Below, piece after piece: positions 7,884-16,515 of a DNA stretch of 64,000 nucleotides. The notes beneath the pieces are model-generated. The model was not told the origin of the DNA and searched no databases. It saw only the letters and a list, made by a program, of their open reading frames with translations. A program made the position numbers and the translations under genes. Each line of letters begins with the position of its first letter. Position 1 is the first letter of the stretch. Location: the NCBI GenBank assembly GCA_022819855.1, contig JAJEGN010000008.1, positions 124,001 to 188,000 of the forward strand, read 5' to 3'. The stretch comes from Gammaproteobacteria bacterium. GTDB lineage: Bacteria > Pseudomonadota > Gammaproteobacteria > Steroidobacterales > Rariloculaceae.

Positions 7884-9344
7884 CTACCGGACGAAGCGGT
7901 AGTACTCGATCCCTTCGTCGCTGAAATTCGGGTTCGCGTTGTTGCCGACGGAGTCGACGACAAAGCCGCTGGGCGGCGTGTCAAGGCCGTCGGCTTCGCC
8001 GGTATCGTGTAGCGACTCGTACTGCGCGCGGTTCAGATTCTGGTAGTCGCCAAGGGCAGCGCCGAAACGGATCCTCGCGGCCGCCTCGGCCCAGTCGTCG
8101 CAAACCGTCATGGGCAGGGCTTCGGCCGCGTCTCCGCTGCCGTAGCCCACCGCAAGCACGTTGCGTCCGGCGAGTTCCAGTTTGCGATCGCGGGCGTCTT
8201 CCATGCCGGCCGCAAGCCACGCCGGCAGAGCCGCACAGTAGATGTTGCCGACATCCATCATCGCCTCGGTGCCGAGCGACATTTTTGACCTGACGAGGCC
8301 GAAGTCCGGACTTGCGCGGAACTCGCGCAGCACGCGCATGCTGAGGGGATACGCATCCGCATCGATATTGTCGTCCTTGACGAGCTGCAGGACATCGGGC
8401 CTGGAATTCATCTCGGCGACGAGTTCATCGACGCCGAAATCCATGCCGCGGCAGAGCCGCTCGAGCGTCGCGCGACCCGCGTCGCCATCGCGGCCAAGCG
8501 CAAACAGCCAGCTCATCGCGAACGACGATTCGGGCATTCGGTGGTAGGGGCGGTGCATGAAAACGGCCGCAAGTTCCCGGTAGTACTTCGCCGGTTCCGA
8601 ACCCATGCGCTGCGTCATGTCGTCGAGCGCGTGCAGCGTTTCGTCGAGGTAGCACGTCGTGGAGTACTTGCCGTTGAAAACCGGCAGGTCCTGGAAATGG
8701 CAATTCAGCGTGCCGCGAATGATGTTGCGCAGCACCGGCTTTCGAAAGTCGATGGCGCGGTAGGACGATGCGCTGCCGATGTGGGCGAGATCGACGGACA
8801 GCAGTTTCGGGTCGCGCTCGACGAGCATCGCCACCGCGCCGGCACCCTGGGTCGGCTCGCCGGAGCTGCCCCGCGCATATTCGGCGATATCGGCGCTGAC
8901 GACGATCGCGCAACGGTCCAGCGGCTCGAGCGCAAGGTACCTCAGCGCATACTTGAGCGCGTAGACTCCGCCGAGGCAGGCATGCTTGACCTCCGGCACT
9001 TCGCAGTTGCGGTTGATCGTCGTGCTTCCCTGCCCCTTGAGCGCTTCGTCGACCATGCCCTTGACGATGACGGCGCCAGCGGAATTGTCGGTGCTCGATT
9101 CCGTGCCCAGGCCCAGAAAACCGACGCGGCCAGGATCGATATCGTAGCGCTCGATGAGCCGCATCACGGCGGTAGCTGCGATCGTGTAGACGCTTTGCGC
9201 CGGACCGCGCATGCGGAAGCTGCGGCCGATGACGGCCTGGGTCTTGTCCCAGGGGGAGCCCGTCCAGTCGCACCATGAACGCAGGTCGACCCGGTATGGC
9301 GGTACGTAGACTGCGAATCCACTGATACCGACGGGATGCCTCAT
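7884..9344 (-). CDS. mvaS: Hydroxymethylglutaryl-CoA synthase
   Basis: A 486-residue thiolase-fold enzyme that condenses acetoacetyl-CoA with acetyl-CoA. The catalytic Glu is in LGTESSTD (residue 82), the acyl-accepting Cys in KHACLGGVYAL (residue 123) and the catalytic His in FMHRPYHRMP near residue 275. At 486 residues it is longer than typical bacterial MvaS (about 390), with an extended C-terminal part resembling longer homologues. It is convergent with the mevalonate/hopanoid operon and has its own upstream region, so first and later steps may be regulated separately. The ATG start is followed at once by the conserved GISGFAVYVPPYRVD strand. No acetoacetyl-CoA thiolase is nearby. Confidence 0.92.
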   Translation of the reverse strand: MRHPVGISGFAVYVPPYRVDLRSWCDWTGSPWDKTQAVIGRSFRMRGPAQSVYTIAATAVMRLIERYDIDPGRVGFLGLGTESSTDNSAGAVIVKGMVDEALKGQGSTTINRNCEVPEVKHACLGGVYALKYALRYLALEPLDRCAIVVSADIAEYARGSSGEPTQGAGAVAMLVERDPKLLSVDLAHIGSASSYRAIDFRKPVLRNIIRGTLNCHFQDLPVFNGKYSTTCYLDETLHALDDMTQRMGSEPAKYYRELAAVFMHRPYHRMPESSFAMSWLFALGRDGDAGRATLERLCRGMDFGVDELVAEMNSRPDVLQLVKDDNIDADAYPLSMRVLREFRASPDFGLVRSKMSLGTEAMMDVGNIYCAALPAWLAAGMEDARDRKLELAGRNVLAVGYGSGDAAEALPMTVCDDWAEAAARIRFGAALGDYQNLNRAQYESLHDTGEADGLDTPPSGFVVDSVGNNANPNFSDEGIEYYRFVR

Positions 9345-9576
9345 GGCTGTAACTCCCTGCTTCGCGCGATGGCCGCACCCGAGCTTGTGCCGCCAAGTCT
9401 GTTGCCGTCGGGCGGCACGGTCTGCGATTATATGTCAAGACCCCAGGGGCTGCTTCGGGGGACTCGATGAGCTGCAATCTCGCTCGGGGCCGAATACGCA
9501 AGCGACCAGCGACACGCGACAGGGTTCAGGCCCCGTTCCAACAACGTCGCCAGGAAAGAAGACAGGTGGCGATCCA
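9345..9576. promoter_or_regulatory. Divergent intergenic region with a candidate promoter
   Basis: This 232-base gap separates the divergent HMG-CoA synthase and solute-binding protein genes and must hold both promoters. A perfect TATAAT reads on the minus strand at 9432-9427, about 83 bases before the mvaS start; a TTGACA sits directly before it rather than 17 bases away, so the -35 assignment is unclear. On the plus side AGGTGG at 9563-9568 is a good ribosome-binding site for the ATG at 9577. Confidence 0.3.
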
Positions 9577-10845
9577 ATGATGCATGACAGGCGTTCCGTG
9601 ATCCGTGCCGGCATCGCCGGCGGGCTGACCTGGCCCTGGCTGCGAACGCTGGCAGAGACCGCGGATGCAGGCATCACCGACACCGAAGTGATTCTCGGGA
9701 TGTCCGCAGCCTTCTCCGGCCCGTCCAGAGGCCTGGGAATAGAGCTGTATCGCGGCGCCTCGGCGTATTTCGACGACGTCAACTACAACGGCGGGATATC
9801 CGGACGCCGCGTCAGCCTCAAGATCTACGACGACGGTTACCAGCCTGACGCTTCCGTCAACAACACGATGCAGCTCATGCTCGAAGACCGCGTGTTCCTG
9901 CTCTTCGGCTACGTCGGCACACCGACGGTGACGCGCGTTCTGCCGCTGCTCAAGAAATTCCAGGATCAGAGCGTTTTCCTTTTTTTCCCGTTCACCGGAG
10001 CGCAGCCGCAGCGCGAACCTCCATACGGCGACTTCGCTTTCAACCTGCGTGCATCCTATATGCAGGAAACTGCCGGGCTCGTGGACAACCTGGTCCGGAT
10101 CGGACGCCGCCGCATCGCCGTTTTGTACCAGGCCGATGCCTACGGGCGCAGCGGCTGGGTCGGCGTCAGGGCGGCGCTCGCGAGGCATGGCGAAAGAATC
10201 GCCGCGGAAGCAACGTACACCCGCGGCACCCAGTTCACGGCGACGCTCCGCCCGCAGGTGGAGATTCTGCAGGCGGCGGAACCGGATGCGGTCATCTGTG
10301 TCGGCGCTTACGCGGCCTGCGCGGCGTTCGCGAGGGACGCCGTGGATCTCGGGCTTGAGGTACCGATCGCCAACGTGTCGTTCGTCGGCAGCGAAAACCT
10401 GCTCGCCTTGCTGACCGAAGGCCGCGAACGCGCCGATTCGGAGCGCTATACGCGACTGCTCGTCAACTCTCAGGTCGTCCCGAGTTACGAGGATACGTCG
10501 ATACCGGCGGTGCGCGAATACCGGGAACTCATGCAGCGCTACAATCCGGCCGTGCCGGCTGAACTCGTCACCGAATCGTATACGCCCTTCGATCACAGTT
10601 TCGTGAGCCTCGAAGGGTTTCTCGACGCGAAACTCATGGTGGAGATACTGCGCAGGCTCGGCGACGAGCCGGCGCGCGCGGACCTCGAGCGCGCCGTATT
10701 CAGCCTGGAGGACTTCGACCTGGGCTTGAGCGAACGTGTTTCGTTCGGGGAAGGCCGCCGCCAGGGGCTGCAGCAGGTCTTCTACACGGTGGTCGACGGC
10801 GATCGCTTCGTCACCCTGAACGACTGGGACGAGCGGTTCTCCTGA
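9577..10845 (+). CDS. ABC-type branched-chain amino acid/urea-family periplasmic binding protein
   Basis: A 422-residue type I periplasmic binding protein (Peripla_BP_6 type). The N-terminus MMHDRRSVIRAGIAGGL has a paired-arginine, Tat-like export signal. The mature part begins ITDTEVILGMSAAFSGPSRGLG and later contains VALLY-type strands and the DAVICVGAYAACAAF segment typical of the LivK/amide-binding family. The start is chosen at the ATG preceded by AGGTGG. No ABC permease or ATPase follows; instead the next gene is a membrane sensor overlapping the stop by one base. The pair probably senses a small-molecule ligand rather than transporting it. The ligand is unknown, though nearby formate/hydroxyacid genes suggest a small organic acid. 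Confidence 0.8.
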   Translation: MMHDRRSVIRAGIAGGLTWPWLRTLAETADAGITDTEVILGMSAAFSGPSRGLGIELYRGASAYFDDVNYNGGISGRRVSLKIYDDGYQPDASVNNTMQLMLEDRVFLLFGYVGTPTVTRVLPLLKKFQDQSVFLFFPFTGAQPQREPPYGDFAFNLRASYMQETAGLVDNLVRIGRRRIAVLYQADAYGRSGWVGVRAALARHGERIAAEATYTRGTQFTATLRPQVEILQAAEPDAVICVGAYAACAAFARDAVDLGLEVPIANVSFVGSENLLALLTEGRERADSERYTRLLVNSQVVPSYEDTSIPAVREYRELMQRYNPAVPAELVTESYTPFDHSFVSLEGFLDAKLMVEILRRLGDEPARADLERAVFSLEDFDLGLSERVSFGEGRRQGLQQVFYTVVDGDRFVTLNDWDERFS

Positions 10846-11588
10846 TGCGGGTCGTCAAGGTCCAGAAGCTCTTCCAGCGGACGCTGTTCGGCGTCTTCGC
10901 GCTATTCGGCTTCATCGGGGTCTCGACGTCGATATTGCTGATCTACACCGTCGATTCCTATCTTACCGAGGAATACGAAACCAACAGCGCGGGGATCGCC
11001 CAGAGCATTGCCGACGCGAGCGTCGACATCCTGCTCAATCGCGACCTCTCGGCGCTGCAGTCGCTGATCGACCAGTTCGTCGAGATTCAGGGCATCAGCT
11101 ACGTCTACATCACGGACGAAACCGGCGAGTTTCTGGCCCATACCTTCGTGCCGGGCGTGCCCGACCAGATTCGCAATTCCGAACCTGCCACCAACACCAC
11201 GGTTCAGCGCCAGTTGCCCGGAATGGGGGATTTCGTCGAGGTCAGCCGCCCGATCCTGGCCGGCGTCGCCGGCGCCGTTCACGTCGGCATGGACACCGGG
11301 ATCATCGCGCTGCAGGTTCAGCGCGCGATCGGCCGCCAGGTCTACCTGATCTCGATCGTATTCGTCGTCGGTGTCCTGGCCGCGGTCTGGCTGGTCAATC
11401 TCGCCGCCCGGCCGATCGGCGAAGCACTGACCTACGCGGTCGCCCTGGCGCGCGGCGAAGAGAACGAGGCCGAACCCGTCGAAGGGATACTCGCCCGTAA
11501 CGACGAAGCCGGTCAGCTCGCGCGGCTGTTCCTGCACTTTTACCGCCACCGGGCGCCTTCCACACCCTCCACGGACGGTTCGGCCTGA
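10845..11588 (+). CDS. Two-TM membrane sensor protein lacking an output domain
   Basis: A 247-residue inner-membrane protein. A membrane segment at about 10-32 is followed by a periplasmic helical/Cache-like sensory region (about 35-160), a second membrane segment at about 164-187, and then only some 60 residues that read like a HAMP-type linker (ARPIGEALTYAVALARGEE). No kinase, cyclase, GGDEF or methyl-accepting domain follows; the frame ends in a low-complexity tail. Its ATG overlaps the upstream stop, so it is translationally coupled to the binding protein. It may signal through a separate partner or be a truncated receptor. Family identity is not known to me. Confidence 0.7.
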   Translation: MRVVKVQKLFQRTLFGVFALFGFIGVSTSILLIYTVDSYLTEEYETNSAGIAQSIADASVDILLNRDLSALQSLIDQFVEIQGISYVYITDETGEFLAHTFVPGVPDQIRNSEPATNTTVQRQLPGMGDFVEVSRPILAGVAGAVHVGMDTGIIALQVQRAIGRQVYLISIVFVVGVLAAVWLVNLAARPIGEALTYAVALARGEENEAEPVEGILARNDEAGQLARLFLHFYRHRAPSTPSTDGSA

Positions 11589-11608
11589 CAAGCGCCGTCA
11601 CAAGTTCC

Positions 11609-12925
11609 ATGTCCGCCAGGCGCCACATGCCCCGAATGGTCATCCTGTTATCCTGCGTGATGCTGCAGGTCTGTCTCGGCACGGTCTACGCGTGGAGCTT
11701 CTTTCAGACCATGCTCGTCAGGCAACTGGGCTGGACGTTCGTTGAAACCGCCATACCCTTCAGTCTCGCGATCTTTTTCATCGGCGCCGCCGCGGCCTGG
11801 GCAGGCACCGCCCTGCCGCGGCTCGGACCGCGCAAGCTCGCCCTGACCGGAAGCATCCTGTTCTGTACCGGCTATTTCATTGCGAGCCTGGCGCTGGCGA
11901 CCGACCAGCTCCTGCTTTTCTACATCGGCTATGGCGTGATCGGCGGAGCCGGCATCGGACTCGGCTACGTCACTCCGGTCGCGACGGTCGCGAAGTGGTT
12001 TCCGGACCGCAAGGGACTGGCCACGGGAACGGTCGTCATGGGTTTCGGCATCGGCGCACTGTTGCTGAGCAAGCTGCTGGCGCCGGTCCTCGTCGTCTAC
12101 AGCGACGGCGACCTGCAGGCGGTCTTCCTCGGACTCGGCGTGATCTTCGCGGCCATCCTGCTGCCGGTCAGCCTGTTGTTGGACGACCCCCCCCGGGGAG
12201 CGATCGCTCCCGTGGCATCCGGACCCCGGACCCACGAGGCGGACAACGCCGACGTCACGGCGCGCGAGTGCCTCATGACGCCGCAGTTTTTCTGCATGTG
12301 GATCGTCTTCTTCTGCAACATCGCGGCGGGAATCTCGGTCATCAGCTTCCAGTCGCCGCTGCTGCAGGATGTCTGGGGGCTCGCCGACCCGCTGCTCGAG
12401 CCGGAGACGCTGGCGGCCTACGGCGCAACGCTGATCGCCGTGAGTTCCGTGTGCAACGGTGTCGGCCGACTGCTCTGGGGCCTGCTTTCGGACCGCCTCG
12501 GCCGCACGACCGTGTTTCGAATCCTGCTGGGCAGCCAGATGGTGGTATTCGGTGTGCTCATGACCGAACAGAACCCCTGGGTATTCTCGATCCTGGTCTG
12601 CTACGTGCTGCTGTGTTTCGGCGGCGGTTTCGCCACGATGCCCTCGTTCATCGTGGATGTCTTCGGCAACCGGCGCATGTCGACGCTCTACGGCGCGATT
12701 CTCACCGCCTGGGCCGCAGCCGGCATCATCGGGCCGCTCTATGTCGGCTATCTCAAGGACCAGTATCCCGACCGGGCCGTGACCTACTGCTTCCTGATCG
12801 GGATCTTCATGCTCGGTGCGGGCTATATCTTCACGTACCTGCTGAACGACGACCGTGTCGTCATCAGGCGGCCGACGGTAGAAGGTACACTTCGCTACTT
12901 CAACATTCCGGTACCAAGGACATGA
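11609..12925 (+). CDS. MFS transporter, oxalate/formate antiporter (OFA) type
   Basis: A 438-residue twelve-helix major facilitator. Early residues MLQVCLGTVYAWSFF are typical of the oxalate/formate (OxlT-like) branch, as are GYGVIGGAGIGLGYVTPVATVAKWFPDRKGLATG in helix 4 and its following loop, and RLLWGLLSDRLGR in the second half. Such carriers exchange small carboxylates. It sits between a binding protein/sensor pair and a porin, and upstream of formate dehydrogenase subunits, so import of formate, oxalate or a related acid is a reasonable inference. The specificity cannot be read from sequence. A second ATG six codons in (11627) is an alternative start. Confidence 0.85.
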   Translation: MSARRHMPRMVILLSCVMLQVCLGTVYAWSFFQTMLVRQLGWTFVETAIPFSLAIFFIGAAAAWAGTALPRLGPRKLALTGSILFCTGYFIASLALATDQLLLFYIGYGVIGGAGIGLGYVTPVATVAKWFPDRKGLATGTVVMGFGIGALLLSKLLAPVLVVYSDGDLQAVFLGLGVIFAAILLPVSLLLDDPPRGAIAPVASGPRTHEADNADVTARECLMTPQFFCMWIVFFCNIAAGISVISFQSPLLQDVWGLADPLLEPETLAAYGATLIAVSSVCNGVGRLLWGLLSDRLGRTTVFRILLGSQMVVFGVLMTEQNPWVFSILVCYVLLCFGGGFATMPSFIVDVFGNRRMSTLYGAILTAWAAAGIIGPLYVGYLKDQYPDRAVTYCFLIGIFMLGAGYIFTYLLNDDRVVIRRPTVEGTLRYFNIPVPRT

Positions 12926-12976
12926 GCGATGCGCCTCGCAGACCGTAAACCGGAACCAACGGCGGGAGCGGCACGG

Positions 12977-14218
12977 ATGACGACGACGAGTACCTGCCGG
13001 CTTGCGCTTGCCGCCCTGTACCTGGGCGCGACAAGCGCCTGGGCACAGGCCGACGGCGATCCCGGGCCTTCCGGTCAATCCGACGGCGCGGGCATCGGCG
13101 ATGTCTCGTTCGATTTCAGGTTGCGATCGGAGTTCGTCGACCTCGACGGCGTCGCCGAGGATGCCTCCGCGTTGACGCTGCGCTCCAGGGTCACCTTCGA
13201 ATCAGCGACCTTCAACCGTTTCCAGGTGCTCCTTGAGGCCGACAACATCAGTGCATTGGGGTCGGAAGAATTCAATTCGACAACCAACGGCGTGACGGAC
13301 TATCCGGTCGTGGCGGATCCCGAGGGGACGGATCTCAACCAGGCCTGGCTGAGCTTCACGGGCGACTCGATTACCCTGCGTGCGGGCCGTCAGACGATTC
13401 GCCACGGGACCGAACGCTTCGTCGGCGGCGTGGCCTGGCGCCAGAACGAACAGTCCTACGACGGTATCCGCCTGCTGTGGGATCCGAACGGCGCCTTCGA
13501 TCTCGACCTCAGTTACGTCAACAGGGTCAACCGCATCTTCGGGCCCGACGACGGCCTCAACCCGGGCGCCTGGAAGGGCGACAATCTGTTCGTCCGGGCC
13601 AACTGGGCGCTGGCGGGCAACCATCGGCTCAGCGCGATCGGCTATCTGCTGGATTTCGATCCGCAGGCAGGCTATGCGCCCGGCCGGACGGTCAACAATT
13701 CCGTCGACATTTTCGGCGCAGAATACATCGGCGCGTTCGACGCGTTCACGGTCAACCTGACCTGGGCGACCCAGCAGGACGCCGGAGCAAGCCAGCTCGA
13801 CTACCGCGCGCAACTGTACATTGCCGAAGTCATAGTGCCCGTCGGCGCAACGACGCTGACCGCCGGTTATGAGGTCGTCGGCGCCGACAATGGCGCCGGG
13901 TTCCGCACACCGGTCGCGACGCTGCACAAGTTTCACGGCTGGACCGACAAGTTTCTCGCCCCGCCCGGCGACGGCTTCAGGGACACCTATCTGATCGCCG
14001 CAAGCCGGCTCGGGCCGGTGAACCTCGTCGTGCACTGGCACGATTTTCGCGCCGATGCTTCTTCGGCCGACTTCGGCTCCGAACTCGGCGCCAGCGTGAC
14101 CTGGCCGGTCAACGATCAGCTCACGCTGCTTGCCAAGTACGCGACGTTTTCCACCGACGACAGCTCGCGCTTCGCCGATGCAGACAAGGCCTGGATCTCG
14201 CTGCAGATGGCCTTCTGA
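12977..14218 (+). CDS. Outer-membrane porin-like beta barrel (alginate-export-type fold)
   Basis: A 413-residue exported protein. A signal peptide ends near ATSAWAQA (about residue 23). The mature sequence alternates polar and hydrophobic residues in strands, contains RAGRQTIRHGTERFVGGVAWRQ typical of alginate-export/OprD-like barrels, and ends in an aromatic residue (ISLQMAF), the usual assembly signal for outer-membrane barrels. I chose the ATG at 12977 because it is preceded by GGGAGCGG and starts a normal signal peptide; an ATG at 12929 is possible. It immediately follows the OFA carrier and likely admits the same substrate class through the outer membrane. Confidence 0.75.
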   Translation: MTTTSTCRLALAALYLGATSAWAQADGDPGPSGQSDGAGIGDVSFDFRLRSEFVDLDGVAEDASALTLRSRVTFESATFNRFQVLLEADNISALGSEEFNSTTNGVTDYPVVADPEGTDLNQAWLSFTGDSITLRAGRQTIRHGTERFVGGVAWRQNEQSYDGIRLLWDPNGAFDLDLSYVNRVNRIFGPDDGLNPGAWKGDNLFVRANWALAGNHRLSAIGYLLDFDPQAGYAPGRTVNNSVDIFGAEYIGAFDAFTVNLTWATQQDAGASQLDYRAQLYIAEVIVPVGATTLTAGYEVVGADNGAGFRTPVATLHKFHGWTDKFLAPPGDGFRDTYLIAASRLGPVNLVVHWHDFRADASSADFGSELGASVTWPVNDQLTLLAKYATFSTDDSSRFADADKAWISLQMAF

Positions 14219-14364
14219 ACCCGACGCGCGGGCGATGGCCGCGGTTGCGCGTTCGTTGCTCGGTGACTTGCGGGCTGGCCGTGCGGCTCCGCGACGCGAC
14301 TGCCTCGGCCGTCAGTTATACTTCCGCGCTGGCCGAATCTCGCCCGAACCGCCGCAACGGACAC

Positions 14365-14847
14365 ATGACCGCAAATCACGGAGCCATGACCGAACCCGAT
14401 CGACAGACGCGGCAAACGATCCGCCGGCTCGCCGAAGCCGGCGCTGCGCAAGCGGGCGCATTGTTGCCGATATTGCACGCCATACAGGACGAACTCGGTT
14501 ACGTGCCTGACGCCGCCGTACCGATCGTTGCCGAAGTCCTGAACCTGTCGAGAGCCGAGGTTCACGGCGTGGTGTCGTTCTATCACCTGTTCCGCACGGA
14601 CCCGCCTGGCAAGCAGACGCTCTACGTCTGCCGGGCCGAAGCGTGTCAGTCGATGGGCTCACGGGAACTCGAGCGTCACGCGCGCGACAAGCTCGGGATC
14701 GGATACCACGAAACGACCGCCGACGGCCGCTTCAGCCTCGAGCCGATCTATTGTCTGGGCAACTGCGCCTGCTCGCCGGCAGTCATGATCGACGAGGACG
14801 TCTACGGCCGGGTCACGCCGGAACGCCTCGACGAATTGCTGGATTAG
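14365..14847 (+). CDS. fdsG: NAD-linked formate dehydrogenase gamma subunit (NuoE-like, FdsG)
   Basis: A 160-residue thioredoxin-like [2Fe-2S] protein. The four cluster cysteines are visible as CRAEACQ (near residues 91-96) and CLGNCACSP (near 131-135). Upstream is the helical region ALLPILHAIQDELGYVP and the conserved EVHGVVSFYHLFR. In Fds-type formate dehydrogenases this subunit passes electrons between FdsA and the flavin subunit. The start is uncertain between ATG 14365 and ATG 14386. It ends two bases before fdsB. A NuoE subunit of complex I is less likely because the next gene is FdsB-like and fdhD lies nearby. Confidence 0.85.
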   Translation: MTANHGAMTEPDRQTRQTIRRLAEAGAAQAGALLPILHAIQDELGYVPDAAVPIVAEVLNLSRAEVHGVVSFYHLFRTDPPGKQTLYVCRAEACQSMGSRELERHARDKLGIGYHETTADGRFSLEPIYCLGNCACSPAVMIDEDVYGRVTPERLDELLD

Positions 14848-14849
14848 CC

Positions 14850-16394
14850 ATGGAGAACCGCACCAGGGTTTTCGTCCCGATGGACACGACGGCGCGCTCG
14901 CTCGGCGCCGACGGCGTCGCCGAGGCGCTGCGCCGCGAAGCCGAATCACGCGGCACAGCGATCGAAATCGTGCGCAACGGCTCGCGCGGGCTTTATTGGC
15001 TCGAGCCGCTCGTCGAGGTCGAGGTCGGCGCAGAGCGGCTCGCCTATGGCCCGGTTGCCGAGAGCGATGTCGGCAGCCTGCTCGATGCGGACCTGCCCGG
15101 CGGCGGCGACCATCCGCTCGCGCTCGGGCCGACTGAATCGCTGCCCTGGCTGGCCGGGCAATCCCGGCTGACCTTCGCGCGCGTCGGCGTCACCGATCCG
15201 CTCTCGATCGACGATTACCGGGCGCACGACGGCTTCCGCGGCCTCGAAAAAGCGGCGTCGATGACGCCCGAAGAGATCGTTGCCGAAGTTACCGAGTCCG
15301 GCCTCCGGGGCCGGGGCGGGGCGGCATTTCCGACCGGGATCAAGTGGAACACGGTGCTCAAGACCGATGCCGCGCAGAAATACATCGCCTGCAACGCCGA
15401 CGAGGGCGACTCCGGGACCTTCGCCGACCGGATGATCATGGAGAGCGACCCTTACGTGCTGCTCGAAGGCATGACGATCGCCGGTTTCGCCACGGGCGCA
15501 ACGATGGGTTACGTCTATATCCGCGCCGAGTATCCGCTTGCGATCCGCATCATGCGCGAGGCGATCGAGCGGGCCGAGGCCGCGGGGCTGCTCGGCGGGA
15601 ATTTGCTCGACAGCGGCCGGGACTTCAATGTAGAGGTACGCGAGGCGGCCGGCGCATACATCTGCGGCGAGGAAACGTCCATGCTCGAGAGCCTTGAAGG
15701 CAAGCGCGGCATGATACGGTTCCGGCCGCCGCTGCCGGCCGTCAAGGGCCTTTTCGGCGCGCCGACGGTCGTCAACAACGTGATCTCGCTCGCAACGGTG
15801 CCGATCATCCTCGACAAGGGTGCGGAGTACTACCGCGACTACGGCAGCGGGCGCTCGCGCGGCACGCTGACCGTGCAGCTCGCCGGCAACATCAGGCAGG
15901 GCGGGCTCGTCGAAATCGGCTTCGGCCGCCCGCTCAGCGAACTCCTGTACGACTTCGGCGGCGGCAGCGCGACCGGCCGGCCGATCCGTGCCGTTCAGGC
16001 CGGTGGGCCCCTCGCCGCCTATGTCCACCCCTCGCAATTCGATACGCCGCTCGATTACGAGGAATTCGCCGCGATCGGCGCCATGATCGGCCATGGCGGC
16101 CTCGTCGTCTTCGACGACACCGTCGACATGGGCGAGCAGGCACGCTTCGCGATGGAGTTCTGCGCCATCGAATCGTGCGGCAAATGCACGCCGTGCCGGG
16201 TCGGGGCCGTGCGCGGCGTCGAAGTCATAGAGAAGATCCTGAACGGCGAAAACGAGGCCGCGAACCTCGAATTGTTGCGTGACTTGTGCGACACCATGGT
16301 CAGCGGATCCCTGTGCGCCCTCGGCGGCATGGCGCCCTTCCCGGTGATCAGCGTGCTCGACCATTTCCCCGAGGACCTCAGGGCACGGGCCTGA
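14850..16394 (+). CDS. fdsB: NAD-linked formate dehydrogenase beta subunit (NuoF-like, FdsB)
   Basis: A 514-residue flavoprotein subunit. An N-terminal thioredoxin-like extension (about 1-110, NRTRVFVPMDTTARSLG) precedes the NuoF core: GLRGRGGAAFPTG (FMN/NAD site) near 152-164, ICGEETSMLESLEG near 271-284, and the [4Fe-4S] cysteines in ESCGKCTPCR near 442-451. It would reduce NAD+ with electrons from formate. Length and ending (DHFPEDL) are normal for the family. Directly after its stop, in another frame, lies a fragment of the catalytic subunit, so in this genome the beta subunit may have lost its usual partner. Confidence 0.88.
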   Translation: MENRTRVFVPMDTTARSLGADGVAEALRREAESRGTAIEIVRNGSRGLYWLEPLVEVEVGAERLAYGPVAESDVGSLLDADLPGGGDHPLALGPTESLPWLAGQSRLTFARVGVTDPLSIDDYRAHDGFRGLEKAASMTPEEIVAEVTESGLRGRGGAAFPTGIKWNTVLKTDAAQKYIACNADEGDSGTFADRMIMESDPYVLLEGMTIAGFATGATMGYVYIRAEYPLAIRIMREAIERAEAAGLLGGNLLDSGRDFNVEVREAAGAYICGEETSMLESLEGKRGMIRFRPPLPAVKGLFGAPTVVNNVISLATVPIILDKGAEYYRDYGSGRSRGTLTVQLAGNIRQGGLVEIGFGRPLSELLYDFGGGSATGRPIRAVQAGGPLAAYVHPSQFDTPLDYEEFAAIGAMIGHGGLVVFDDTVDMGEQARFAMEFCAIESCGKCTPCRVGAVRGVEVIEKILNGENEAANLELLRDLCDTMVSGSLCALGGMAPFPVISVLDHFPEDLRARA

Positions 16395-16440
16395 GCGGCG
16401 CGTGCGTGCAGGCATGCCCGACGGCTACGCTGACCGAGAA
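16386..16440 (+). pseudogene. fdsA: Remnant of formate dehydrogenase alpha subunit (fdsA fragment)
   Basis: Reading the frame two bases ahead of the fdsB frame gives SGACVQACPTATLTE, which matches the ferredoxin-like [4Fe-4S] segment found about 200 residues into FdsA/FdhA catalytic subunits (normally CGACVQACPTATL). No other part of the roughly 950-residue protein is present: upstream is fdsB, and downstream the frame leaves the family and has no start or cofactor domain. Gene order in complete operons is fdsG-fdsB-fdsA-fdhD, exactly where this fragment lies. The remaining 75 bases to the next gene show nothing recognisable. A deletion in the genome or an assembly collapse are both possible. 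Confidence 0.65.
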
Positions 16441-16515
16441 TCCGCTGAAGGGTATCCGGGCTTGGTCAATCCTTGAGTTCATTGCAGACGGTAAACGCGC
16501 CAAGGCGGTCAGACA

